Shown one piece after another: positions 35,806-43,841 of a stretch of 54,470 nucleotides of DNA (positions within the stretch are counted from its first letter, which is position 1; each line of letters begins with the position of its first letter). Location of the stretch: contig JAKSDA010000161.1 of assembly GCA_022360315.1 (NCBI GenBank), positions 1-54,470 on the forward strand, given 5' to 3'. The DNA comes from Pseudomonadota bacterium. GTDB taxonomy: Bacteria; Myxococcota_A; Polyangia; Haliangiales; Haliangiaceae. Under the pieces are notes generated by a model. That model made no database searches. It worked only from the letters and a program-made list of their open reading frames with translations, and was not told where the DNA came from. The position numbers were made by a program, and so were the translations under genes.

Positions 35806-36052
35806 TCGGGACAGTTGAGAACTCGAGGTTGAATCTTTACTATGGAAGTCGTGTCACGCCGAGCGGCCGGGCGGCGAAGCCTTGCATTTTGGGCGGTGGA
35901 TCGCCGTCCTTGCCACATGGTCGTTCATGCATCACTAGCTCGCTCTTTACTGTGCGGGTGTTGCCCTGGTACTGCCATTACGGTGGGAATTCTGTGAACT
36001 CAATGGGCAGTACCAGGGCACACCCGCTTGAGTTGAGACGATCTAGTCCCGA
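35806..36052 (+). ncRNA. Candidate retron msr-msd non-coding RNA
   Basis: The 355-bp leader of the RT gene holds retron-like structure. A 26-bp stem (arms 35954-35979 and 36002-36027, one bulged base per arm, apical loop of 22 nt) is a strong msd candidate. Upstream, two smaller hairpins (CGCCG/CGGCG near 35857-35876 and GGCG/CGCC near 35899-35914) fit msr stem-loops. An a1-like TCGGGAC at 35806-35812 is complementary to an a2-like GTCCCGA at 36046-36052, just beyond the msd stem; a bulged extension adds two pairs. A branching G would follow a1 in AGTTGAG. The order a1-msr-msd-a2-RT matches known retrons; the exact ends are inferred. Confidence 0.7.
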
Positions 36053-36133
36053 GAGGGGTTCGAAGGCCTGCCCGGTCGCTCGAGCGTGCACACCCAATGC
36101 AATACAGTAGGTGAGACTGCAAAGCGGGCCACC

Positions 36134-37699
36134 ATGAGTCGATCACGCCGCCAGGAGCTATACGACCGCATTCGTCGCACGTCCAGAGACGAGTTCATCC
36201 TCGACGAGATGATCCGTCTGGGATTCTGGCCCGAATCCCATGGCAAGCCCGGCGACCCGGCAGAGGAGATTCGCCGGCGCGGCGAGCTCGAGCGCCGGCT
36301 GTGGGCATTGCGCAGCGAGAGCAAGCGACTACACAATATCGAGGCGCTCAAACGCGAGGCCAGGCGTCGGCGTCTGGCCGAGTCGCGGCGCAAGCAAGAG
36401 GAGACCAAAGAGCGCCGTCTGCGCCGACGAGCCGAGCGGGCTCAGCGCTGGAAAGAGCGCAAAGAACGCGACATCGTCTACCTCGGCGCCGGCGTATCCG
36501 GCGGGTTGAGCGACACCGACGGCGACGGCGACAAGCTGGCCAGCGCTTCACTGCCGACCTGCACAACCGCCGCCGAGTTGGCCCGGGCCATGGACATCGG
36601 CGTCGGCGAACTGCGCTATCTGGCGTTCAGCCGCAATGCGTCGCGCATCACCCACTACGTCCGGTTTACCATCGCCAAGCGGACGGGCGGAAAGCGCTTG
36701 ATCTCGGCGCCCATGCCCCGGCTCAAAGCTGCCCAGCGCTGGATTCTGGCCCGTATTCTCGACCCCCTCGAGCCCCACGACGCGGCGCACGGATTCCGTA
36801 CCGGCCGGTCGATCGTGAGCAATGCCCACCCCCATGTCGGCAAAGACGTCGTGGTCAACGCCGACCTGGAGAATTTCTTTCCCACCGTGACCTACCGCCG
36901 GGTCAAGGGGCTTTTTGTCCATATCGGCTACTCACAGGCCGTGGCGACCATTCTGGCCCTTTTGTGTACCGAACCCGAGGTCGCCGAACCCGAGCTCGAC
37001 GACGAAACTCACTACGTGGCCCTGGGCCAGCGTTTTCTGCCCCAAGGCGCACCGACCAGCCCGGCGATCAGCAATCTCTTGTGCCGGCGCATGGACCGCC
37101 GGCTGTATAAATCGAGCCGGAGCCTGGGCTTTACCTATACCCGATACGCCGATGACCTGACCTTCTCGGGGTCGGGCGAAGCGGCCGGACGAGTCGGCCG
37201 CCTCTTGCGTCAAGTGGCGTGGATTGCCGGCCAGGAGGGCTTTGCGCTCCATGCCAAAAAGACCCGAGTACTGCGCCGGTCGCGCCGCCAGGAAGTGACC
37301 GGCATCGTGGTCAACCAGCGTCCGGCGATCGCACGCGACACACTGCGTCGCTTTCGCGCCACTCTCTTTCAGATCGAAAAAGACGGACCCGAGGGCAAAT
37401 ACTGGGGCGAAAAACCCCGCGACGGCACCGACGTGATCACCTCGGTGCTCGGCTTTGCCAGCTACGTGGCCATGGTGCAACCCGACAGAGGTGTCGATCT
37501 CTTGCGCCGGGCCAAAAAATTGGCCGAAATATACGGTCGCAGGGTGCCGCCTCGAGGCGGTCGTATTGACCGCCGACAAGGAGCCGCGACCCGGCCCGCA
37601 CGAGATCGCAAGGCGAGAGAGTCGTCCCGGGACAGCGAACCAAACGGAGACAGGCCCGAGGGCAGCGGCAAGAGGAAGAAATGGTGGAAGATCTTTTGA
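36134..37699 (+). CDS. Retron-type reverse transcriptase
   Basis: A 521-residue RNA-directed DNA polymerase. The RT core (residues ~155-470) has [32 protein letters not shown], the retron-diagnostic NAxxH as NAHPH (230-234), [11 protein letters not shown] (catalytic D244), [16 protein letters not shown], the YADD box at 338-341 and the retron VTG motif at 388-390 (EVTGIVVN). The N-terminal ~150 residues include a highly basic coiled-coil-like helix ([17 protein letters not shown]) of the kind found in myxobacterial retron RTs. The C-terminal 50 residues are Arg/Gly-rich and end KKWWKIF. The start [10 protein letters not shown] at 36134 was chosen because upstream codons lie in the RNA leader. 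It would make branched msDNA from the upstream RNA. Confidence 0.92.
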   Translation: MSRSRRQELYDRIRRTSRDEFILDEMIRLGFWPESHGKPGDPAEEIRRRGELERRLWALRSESKRLHNIEALKREARRRRLAESRRKQEETKERRLRRRAERAQRWKERKERDIVYLGAGVSGGLSDTDGDGDKLASASLPTCTTAAELARAMDIGVGELRYLAFSRNASRITHYVRFTIAKRTGGKRLISAPMPRLKAAQRWILARILDPLEPHDAAHGFRTGRSIVSNAHPHVGKDVVVNADLENFFPTVTYRRVKGLFVHIGYSQAVATILALLCTEPEVAEPELDDETHYVALGQRFLPQGAPTSPAISNLLCRRMDRRLYKSSRSLGFTYTRYADDLTFSGSGEAAGRVGRLLRQVAWIAGQEGFALHAKKTRVLRRSRRQEVTGIVVNQRPAIARDTLRRFRATLFQIEKDGPEGKYWGEKPRDGTDVITSVLGFASYVAMVQPDRGVDLLRRAKKLAEIYGRRVPPRGGRIDRRQGAATRPARDRKARESSRDSEPNGDRPEGSGKRKKWWKIF

Positions 37700-37748
37700 T
37701 ACAGTCTCACCTGGTCCGAGATCCTCGCCCGACACAAAAGGGACGCCA

Positions 37749-38624
37749 ATGGCCATCATCGATTGTCACGCCCACATCGACGAGCGAATGCTCTCCATCG
37801 ACGCCATCATCGCCAAGATGGACCGCGCCGGGATCGACAAGGTGGCGCTCATCCCGGCCATGAACGATCCGCTGCCAAAGACGGATGCGAAGATTCTCAC
37901 GCTGTTTCGCGCACTCATGACGTCACCCCTACACCCCTGTGCCCGGTGGCTGCACGAGCAGTTCATGACCTCGGGCGGCGATGTCGTCCTGGGCGGTGTG
38001 GTCGTCCGCATCTACCCCCGGCCCGACAACGCCACCGTGGCCGGTGCACTAAAGGCCCATCCCGATCGCTTTCTGGGCTGGATATTCCTCAATCCCAACG
38101 CGGTCGCCGATCCTGTCGAAGAGCTCGAGCAATGGCGGCAGGTGCCGGGCTTTGTCGGTGTCAAGCTGCACCCGCACTGGCACCGCTACCGCATCGAGGA
38201 CGCCTTTGACATCGCCGAGCGCTGCGAGGCGCTGCGCCTGCCCATCCTCATTCATCTCGGTTTTGGCGAGAGCGGGCGCTGGCAGCTTCTCACCGACCGC
38301 TATCCCAGGCTGCGCTTGATTTTTGCTCACGCCGGCATGCCCCACTTCGGGCGCATGTGGCACGACGTCAAGGCAAATCGCCACCTGCGCGTCGACCTGT
38401 CGAGCCCCTATCTCAGCGAGCGCCTGGTCCGCCGCGCTGTCCGCGCTATCGGCCCCGAGCGGGCACTCTACGGTACCGATGCGCCATACGGCTTTCACGA
38501 ATTCGACCACTCCTACGACTATCATCATATCAAGGGGTGGGTCGAGCGGCTGCCCTGCCGGGCCAGGGACATCGACCGGGTCCTGGGCGACAACATCGAA
38601 GAGCTGCTGGCCGATGGTCGCTGA
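37749..38624 (+). CDS. Amidohydrolase family 2 (metal-dependent hydrolase)
   Basis: A 291-residue TIM-barrel hydrolase of the amidohydrolase-2 group. It starts [12 protein letters not shown] with the metal-binding HxH, followed by GVKLHPHWH (metal/substrate His), LILIHLG-type region ([13 protein letters not shown]), LIFAHAGM and the C-terminal YGTDAPYG Asp that activates water. This family includes decarboxylases and lactone or amide hydrolases; the reaction cannot be predicted. The start has AAGGGA at the right distance. It begins 50 bp after the retron RT stop on the same strand, so the two may share a transcript, but the gene also has relatives as a stand-alone housekeeping hydrolase, and a link to the retron is not implied by the sequence. 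Confidence 0.9.
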   Translation: MAIIDCHAHIDERMLSIDAIIAKMDRAGIDKVALIPAMNDPLPKTDAKILTLFRALMTSPLHPCARWLHEQFMTSGGDVVLGGVVVRIYPRPDNATVAGALKAHPDRFLGWIFLNPNAVADPVEELEQWRQVPGFVGVKLHPHWHRYRIEDAFDIAERCEALRLPILIHLGFGESGRWQLLTDRYPRLRLIFAHAGMPHFGRMWHDVKANRHLRVDLSSPYLSERLVRRAVRAIGPERALYGTDAPYGFHEFDHSYDYHHIKGWVERLPCRARDIDRVLGDNIEELLADGR

Positions 38625-38664
38625 CCATCCCGGTGGTTTTCACCGATTCGTTCTGTCGGTCTAT

Positions 38665-38868
38665 TCAGCGCTCGGTCTGGCCCGAAACCTCGATCGATTC
38701 GGCCTTGCGGTGACGGGCTGTGGGCACATGCCGTTCCCAGCAGGCAATCGAGCAGAACCGCATCTTCAATTTTCCGGAATTACAGGACGATACCGAGCAC
38801 CGATAATACGTTGCACCCGCTTCGATCGGAGCTCGACAAGTCGAGCAAACCCCTTGTTTATTGGTCAT
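38665..38868 (-). CDS. Small zinc-binding protein
   Basis: A 67-residue protein with two CxxC-type pairs: [17 protein letters not shown] and, later, [20 protein letters not shown], followed by [11 protein letters not shown]. The cysteine spacing and the CSxxCWxxH pattern suggest a treble-clef or zinc-ribbon fold; I recognise similar small proteins in myxobacterial genomes but no function. It runs against the flanking genes, convergent with the amidohydrolase (40 bp between stops) and divergent from the kinase operon. It shares with the HEAT protein (40278) a short zinc module of similar spacing, which may be coincidence. Confidence 0.75.
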   Translation of the reverse strand: MTNKQGVCSTCRAPIEAGATYYRCSVSSCNSGKLKMRFCSIACWERHVPTARHRKAESIEVSGQTER

Positions 38869-38973
38869 CTCGCCACTACCTCGGCCACTGACTGTAGCAA
38901 GTAGACCGCGTCAATATGGCGCGATCTCATTCCAAAATTGGTGCCCCAAAATTCGCCGTGATATTCTGCGCAC

Positions 38974-40275
38974 ATGCGGCTCCGTACTTGTGTCGCTCTC
39001 GAGCTTGTTACCGGTGTTTTTGCAGCGGTAGGAGTCCTATTTTCAGTAACTTGGGGCTTCGATGAAGCCCGGGTGTACTGGCAGGGCGAAGCTCGCGCAG
39101 CGGAGGTGGCGTCGGCCCGGACAGTCGGTATGGCGGCGGCCGCTCATCCCGATATACAGACGTCCCGGCAGGCAGTGTCAAGAGGAGCGGAGCAGCCGCC
39201 CGGCTCGGATAGTCGCCCAGGCGACCAGAGGCGATCTGCCGACGACATTCTGGCCATCGAGCTCGACCTGAGTGCACAGACCGGCGCAGCGCCGAATTCG
39301 CCGGGCAATGCCGGCCCGGACGATGAACTTCAATTCGACCCCGAAATACTCACTGCCGCTCCTGCGGGCGGAAAGGAGTCGTGGCGCGACGCGCCTTATT
39401 ACGGAGTATTCGATGGCTTCCGCGACGAACTGCTGATCGCTCCCCTGCGCGACTCGGCCATCAAGAGAGTCAGATTCAACCGCGGTGGCTCGTCGATCTC
39501 GTTGCGCATCGACTTCGAGAACGGCGCTACAGCCGCGTTCAAGCCGCAACAGATCGCGCCGCAAACAGTGCCTCGCAAAGAGATCGCAGCGTATCGCATC
39601 AATCGTCTGCTCGGCCTCAATTCGGTGCCGCCAGCGATCGGGCGAAAGTTCAACGTCCGGGATTTACTGGACTCGGTGGCCAGGTCGAGTCAGTCCTATT
39701 TGCCCCGCCTGCGCGAGGAGATGAGGACCTACAAGGATACCATCGCCGGCGAACTGTCGTGGTGGATACCCATCATCAAGAACGCGCAGATCCGGGGCTA
39801 CGATATCGATACCACTGATGGCATCGTGACCTGGAAGCGATATCTCACCATCGGGCACGAGATACCCGACGATGAGGCCGGTATGCTGGAGCAGATCAGC
39901 TCGATGGTGTTGTTCGACTTCATCATCAATAATCCGGATCGCTGGTCTGGCGCCAATGCTCGCGTGTCCGAGGACAATCGCATCCTCTATTTCATGGACA
40001 ACACATTGTCTTTTGGCAACGACCCCAATGGCCACCGCAAATGCCGCACCTATCTCCTGCGCGCACAGAAATTCTCCCGATCGCTCGTGGCAACTGCGCG
40101 CGCGCTCGGCGAGGATGCGGTACGCGATGCCCTGAGCCGAGATCTCGGCCCCTACTCCTACCTGCTTACCGACAAGGAGATCAAAGCGCTGATGAGCCGG
40201 CGCGATGTCGCCCTGTCATACATCGATGAACTGATCGACGAACACGGGGAGAACACCGTCCTGGTGTTTCCGTAG
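38974..40275 (+). CDS. FAM20C/PI3K-like secreted kinase homologue
   Basis: A 433-residue protein with an N-terminal membrane anchor or signal (LELVTGVFAAVGVLFSVTWG, residues 9-28) and a ~100-residue low-complexity stretch. The kinase-like domain runs from ~145 to 430: AAFKP (Lys190, ATP), KEIAAYRINRLLGL (Glu203), FDFIINNPDRWSGAN (catalytic Asp322, Asn328) and YFMDNTLSFG (metal Asp342). This DRxxxN arrangement with a C-terminal DN matches the FAM20C/PI3K-like clan, whose extracellular members phosphorylate secreted proteins or sugars. With a signal anchor the domain would lie outside the cytoplasm. It is 2 bp from the next gene, so the two are co-transcribed. Confidence 0.78.
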   Translation: MRLRTCVALELVTGVFAAVGVLFSVTWGFDEARVYWQGEARAAEVASARTVGMAAAAHPDIQTSRQAVSRGAEQPPGSDSRPGDQRRSADDILAIELDLSAQTGAAPNSPGNAGPDDELQFDPEILTAAPAGGKESWRDAPYYGVFDGFRDELLIAPLRDSAIKRVRFNRGGSSISLRIDFENGATAAFKPQQIAPQTVPRKEIAAYRINRLLGLNSVPPAIGRKFNVRDLLDSVARSSQSYLPRLREEMRTYKDTIAGELSWWIPIIKNAQIRGYDIDTTDGIVTWKRYLTIGHEIPDDEAGMLEQISSMVLFDFIINNPDRWSGANARVSEDNRILYFMDNTLSFGNDPNGHRKCRTYLLRAQKFSRSLVATARALGEDAVRDALSRDLGPYSYLLTDKEIKALMSRRDVALSYIDELIDEHGENTVLVFP

Positions 40276-40277
40276 CT

Positions 40278-41699
40278 ATGGCTGGCAATATCTGCCCAAC
40301 ATGCAATTCGACCATCGACCCGGCCCGGGCGCCAGTCGCGCTTATCCGCGGGTCCAAGGTGGTGACGTTCTGCTCGTCGAAGTGCGCAGACGAGGCCAGT
40401 CGCGGCGATGACGAGTCAGATGTCACGCATCCGGAAACCAGCCACGATGGCGATGACACCTCCAGCGGGCGAGCCGATCATGGGTCTGGCCGGGACAATC
40501 ATCGGGCGAACCATCCGATCCTTCGTTCCGCGTTGCTCGGCCTGACATCGCTGACTGCTGGTTCCCGCCAGTACAGCGCTGGCGAGCTCCGGCCCCGCGG
40601 CAATCGCAAGCGCAAGATCATCGCCCTGTCCGCGGCCATGATGGCGGGTGGCATGGTCATCACGATCATCAATGCAGTATCGCCCTCGACTCCATCCAAC
40701 GTGAGCGCAGCGTCCAACCCAGGACTGCTGTCAGAACCGCGACCGGACCAGGCGCGGCATGCTGAAGAGCGGGTACCGGGGCGACTGGTCGCTCCGCTCG
40801 GTCGGGATTCCACTTCGCGTTCGCTGCCCGGACGTCGAGACAGCGCCGGCGACAGCTCGCTCGACCGCGATCGGACAACCCGGCGATCGAGGCGCCTGGC
40901 CCTCCCGATCGCATCGGTCACCCCGGACGAGCTCTTCGAACGGGCACAGGAGACCCTGCGCCATTTTCTGGACTCGTCGTCGGAGCGGCTGCAGCGCGTT
41001 GCCGCCATGGCGTTGTCGCGGATGGGCGACGACCGGGCGGTCACCCATCTGGTCGATCTGCTCGACGAGGATGAGAACAACCTGATTCGCATCGACGCTG
41101 CGTATGCACTCGCCCGTATCGGCGACCCGCGCGGCAAGAAGCTCTTGCTGGGCAGTCTCCGCCACAAGCGGCGCGACGTCCGGGTGGACGCCGCGCGTTC
41201 GCTAGTGCAACTGGGCAACGACCGGGGACTCCGGGTGCTGCGCCGCATGTTGTCGCTGCGCACTCCCCGGCTGGGCGCGGCCGGCCTTTTGGCCCGCCGC
41301 GGCGATCGCGACGGCATCGAGGCCTTGCGCGAGGCCATGGCCAGCCAGTCGTCCTCGGAAGAGGTACGAATGCGCGCCCTGGTCGAACTCGGGCGCTCTG
41401 GCGACGCTTCGGTCCGCGACCAGTTGATCGCGATCCTCGAAGATGGACGCTATCTGGTCGGGGCCGCCGACGCCCTGGCCACTCTGGGCGACCCCATTGC
41501 CATCTCACCGCTCAACCAGCAGCTTCGCATCGCATCGCTTCGCGTGCGAGCGGCCATTGCCTTGCGCCGTCTCGGCGCAGTTGCCGACCTCGATATCCTG
41601 GCTGCTGCGCTCGCCAAGGAGAGCGGCCATGCCAGGGTGAGCGCCGCCGAAGCAGCTCTATTACTCACCGGGCCCAAAGAACTGGCGGAGTTCGATTAG
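40278..41699 (+). CDS. Zinc-finger/TM/HEAT-repeat protein
   Basis: A 473-residue protein in three parts. Residues 1-40 are a TRASH-like zinc module (C6, C9, C32, C36: CPTC and CSSKC). Residues ~113-134 form a transmembrane helix (IIALSAAMMAGGMVITIINA). Residues ~230-470 are HEAT-type repeats (RVAAMALSRMGDDRAVTHLV, RIDAAYALARIGDPRGKKLL, RVDAARSLVQLGNDRGLRVL, and others), a protein-binding scaffold in the periplasm if the N-terminus is cytoplasmic. Between them is an Arg/Ser-rich linker. It begins 2 bp after the kinase gene and its stop overlaps the MFS start (TAGTG), so the three form an operon. No enzymatic motif was seen. Confidence 0.85.
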   Translation: MAGNICPTCNSTIDPARAPVALIRGSKVVTFCSSKCADEASRGDDESDVTHPETSHDGDDTSSGRADHGSGRDNHRANHPILRSALLGLTSLTAGSRQYSAGELRPRGNRKRKIIALSAAMMAGGMVITIINAVSPSTPSNVSAASNPGLLSEPRPDQARHAEERVPGRLVAPLGRDSTSRSLPGRRDSAGDSSLDRDRTTRRSRRLALPIASVTPDELFERAQETLRHFLDSSSERLQRVAAMALSRMGDDRAVTHLVDLLDEDENNLIRIDAAYALARIGDPRGKKLLLGSLRHKRRDVRVDAARSLVQLGNDRGLRVLRRMLSLRTPRLGAAGLLARRGDRDGIEALREAMASQSSSEEVRMRALVELGRSGDASVRDQLIAILEDGRYLVGAADALATLGDPIAISPLNQQLRIASLRVRAAIALRRLGAVADLDILAAALAKESGHARVSAAEAALLLTGPKELAEFD

Positions 41700-42919
41700 T
41701 GGCTCGGGATATCAGGCTCTTCTACCTGTTCAGACTCCTGGCTACCTCGTACTTGTGGGTGCCGGTGTCGGTGCTCTTTCCCCTGTCGCGCGGGCTGGGC
41801 TTCGACCAGGTCATGATTCTCAGCGCAATCTACAGCGCTGTCGTCATCCTGGTCGAAGTGCCGACCGGTGCGCTGGCCGATCGCATCGGCCGGCGACACT
41901 CCATGCTGGCCGGTGCTCTGGCCATGGTCGCCTCCGGCATTGTCGCCTACCTGGCCCACAGCTTTCTCGGCTTTGCAGTGGCCTACGGGCTGGCTGCCAT
42001 CTCCATGGCCCTGTGCTCCGGCGCCGACTCGGCATACCTCTTTGACCTGCTCCAGGAGCGCGGTCGTGGCCACGAGTACCCACGCCGCGAGAGCGCGGCC
42101 TCGGCATCCCACCAGATCGGCAGTGCACTGGCCTGCGCCGCCGGCGGACTGATCGGCGAGATCGACCTCGCCTTGCCCTATCTCGTCACCGCAGCTGTCG
42201 CGTTTGCCGCATTCATCGTGGCCCTGTGCTTGCGCAGCGAACGCCGTCCTCCGGCGCGCACCCAGTCGGTTAGTGAGGAAATGCGGGTGTATATGCGGCA
42301 CATGGCTCGCTCGGTACGCGATGTCGCCCACAGTCGGCGACTGGCCTGGATCGTCGCCTATTCGGCTGTGGTCTTTGTCCTGGTTCGCTCGACCGAATAC
42401 CTCTATCAGCCTTACCTGGACGAACGCGGCTTCGCAGTCTCCGAAATAGGGTTCATTTTTGCCGGCTCGTTTCTTCTTGCCTCCTTCATGGCTCATCGGG
42501 CTCACGCAATGCGGCGTTGGCTGGGTGAGGACACGCTGATCTACGGCCTGCTCGGCATGCTGGCAGTGAGCTTTCTCCTGCTCAATCTACTCCACGGGGC
42601 ATGGGCGCCGCTGAGCATGCTGGCAGTTCAAGCCGTGGCCATCGGCCTGTACTCGCCTCTGGTCAAGACCATGCTCAACCGCCAGATCACCGATTCGAAC
42701 CGACGCGCGACCATCCTGTCGGTCGAGAGCATCGCCCGGCGCGGTGCCAAGGGAGTATTCTCGCCAATTGCCGGCTATGTCGGGGTCAGTTCTGCCATCT
42801 ATCTATGTGGCGGCATCGGCATCATCGGATTTGCCCTGCTCGCTCTGTTCGCGGCCAGGAGTATGCCGCTGCTCGGCCGGCTACCCACCGATCAGCCCTC
42901 CGAGGGCGATACTCTGTAG
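41699..42919 (+). CDS. Major facilitator superfamily transporter
   Basis: A 406-residue integral membrane protein with about 12 predicted helices. The MFS signature GALADRIGRRHS lies in the loop between helices 2 and 3 (VEVPTGALADRIGRR), followed by SMLAGALAMVASGIVAYL; later helices include LYGLLGMLAVSFLLLNLLHG and IYLCGGIGIIGFALLALFA. The start is GTG at 41699, overlapping the TAG of the HEAT gene by one base, so translation is coupled. The substrate is unknown; the operon suggests a link with the extracytoplasmic kinase and the HEAT scaffold. Confidence 0.9.
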   Translation: MARDIRLFYLFRLLATSYLWVPVSVLFPLSRGLGFDQVMILSAIYSAVVILVEVPTGALADRIGRRHSMLAGALAMVASGIVAYLAHSFLGFAVAYGLAAISMALCSGADSAYLFDLLQERGRGHEYPRRESAASASHQIGSALACAAGGLIGEIDLALPYLVTAAVAFAAFIVALCLRSERRPPARTQSVSEEMRVYMRHMARSVRDVAHSRRLAWIVAYSAVVFVLVRSTEYLYQPYLDERGFAVSEIGFIFAGSFLLASFMAHRAHAMRRWLGEDTLIYGLLGMLAVSFLLLNLLHGAWAPLSMLAVQAVAIGLYSPLVKTMLNRQITDSNRRATILSVESIARRGAKGVFSPIAGYVGVSSAIYLCGGIGIIGFALLALFAARSMPLLGRLPTDQPSEGDTL

Positions 42920-43432
42920 ACATCCCCCGGTGCGGTTCGCGGTGATTCGGCCGCCTCATGCGCCCTCGCAAAATGCGACCCTCGCCGCCCGCTCATCCCT
43001 GGTGAGCTGTGTTGCGTAGTGTTGTGATATCGTGAATAACCCCACGATGGATTGGCCAGTGATCAGGCACTCGATCGGTTCTGGTTCCATGTTGGACCGG
43101 GCCTCCCGGTTGTGCCTCTCGAACCATGTGTGCATGAAACGGTATGGTTCCATGTTGAACCAGTCGTCTCGGTTCGGGCAAAACGCCAGCTTCGGGAGCG
43201 CTGGCATCGGTGGGCTCGACAGGCCCGGGAGTAAAGGGAGAGCGGAGCGATTTGTTCCCAGCTTGCGATTGCAACTTGCTCCCGCCTACTCGAAAATCCC
43301 GGATAATTGTACGTTGACTTCACGGATGATTCGCGTCGCTCGTGGCGGCCCGGAAACGTCCGATACTCAATTGTGGTTTTCGAACTATCGCTGGAATTTC
43401 CATACCGAGGGCATATGCCCGGGGAGCGTGGA
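42920..43432. other. Intergenic region with repeated palindromic motif
   Basis: A 513-bp gap with no convincing gene. TGGTTCCATGTTGRACC occurs at 43082-43098 and 43145-43161 (63 bp apart); the second copy is a hyphenated palindrome (GGTTC/GAACC). Between them GAACCAT (43121-43127) pairs with ATGGTTC (43144-43150). A small hairpin ATCGTG/CACGAT sits at 43029-43048. These may be regulatory sites for the signalling cluster that starts at 43433. A minus-strand 83-codon frame (42956-43207) has plausible composition but no good ribosome site. Confidence 0.5.
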
Positions 43433-43810
43433 ATGAGTCAGAGCAGAGAACGATGGTTGACCGAGATGACCGAGATCCTCGGAGTGGACCCAGAAGATGT
43501 TCTCGAAGTGGCAGCCATGTTCTTCGACGCCATCGACGAGCGACTCGGGGCCATGAAGCAGGCCTACGAGGAGGGGGATATCCAGGAGCTGACCCGCCTG
43601 ATCCACGGTCTCAAGGGAGATGCCGCCAACATCGGTTTCAAGGAGACCAGTTCGCTCGCTCGCAGACTCGAGTCGCAATGTCGCGACGGCGCGGTCGAGG
43701 ACTTTGCCGGCCAATTTGAAGCCCTTCAGAAAGCCGTCGCTGTGCAGAGGCATACCATAGGACTCGATGATACCGAGCATGGCTCGAGCGGCGGCAATGC
43801 TCCGCTTTGA
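43433..43810 (+). CDS. HPt domain phosphotransfer protein
   Basis: A 125-residue protein. Residues ~20-115 form a helical HPt domain, with the phosphoacceptor His58 in LIHGLKGDAANIGF, the classical HxLKG motif, and the flanking helices FFDAIDERLGAMKQAYEEG and LARRLESQCRDGAVEDFAGQFEAL. It would shuttle phosphoryl groups between receiver domains in the cytoplasm. The start at 43433 has GGGGAGCGTGGA before it. It lies 31 bp before the REC-histidine kinase and the pair are likely co-expressed. Confidence 0.92.
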   Translation: MSQSRERWLTEMTEILGVDPEDVLEVAAMFFDAIDERLGAMKQAYEEGDIQELTRLIHGLKGDAANIGFKETSSLARRLESQCRDGAVEDFAGQFEALQKAVAVQRHTIGLDDTEHGSSGGNAPL

Positions 43811-43841
43811 ACTCGTCTAGAAGAGCAGGGTAGTAGCGTCC

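Noticed and set aside
35954..36027. The long hairpin considered as an ordinary terminator of the WGR gene
   Set aside because: It lies ~175 bp after the stop, has a 26-bp stem with a 22-nt loop and no T tract, and is flanked by a1/a2-like complements and an RT gene, which fits a retron better.
36932..37759. 275-codon minus-strand frame opposite the RT gene
   Set aside because: Shadow of the RT, which has all catalytic motifs on the plus strand.
42956..43207. 83-codon minus-strand frame in the 513-bp gap
   Set aside because: Composition is plausible, but there is no good ribosome site or recognised family, and its two MEP-containing segments are explained by the repeated DNA motif.
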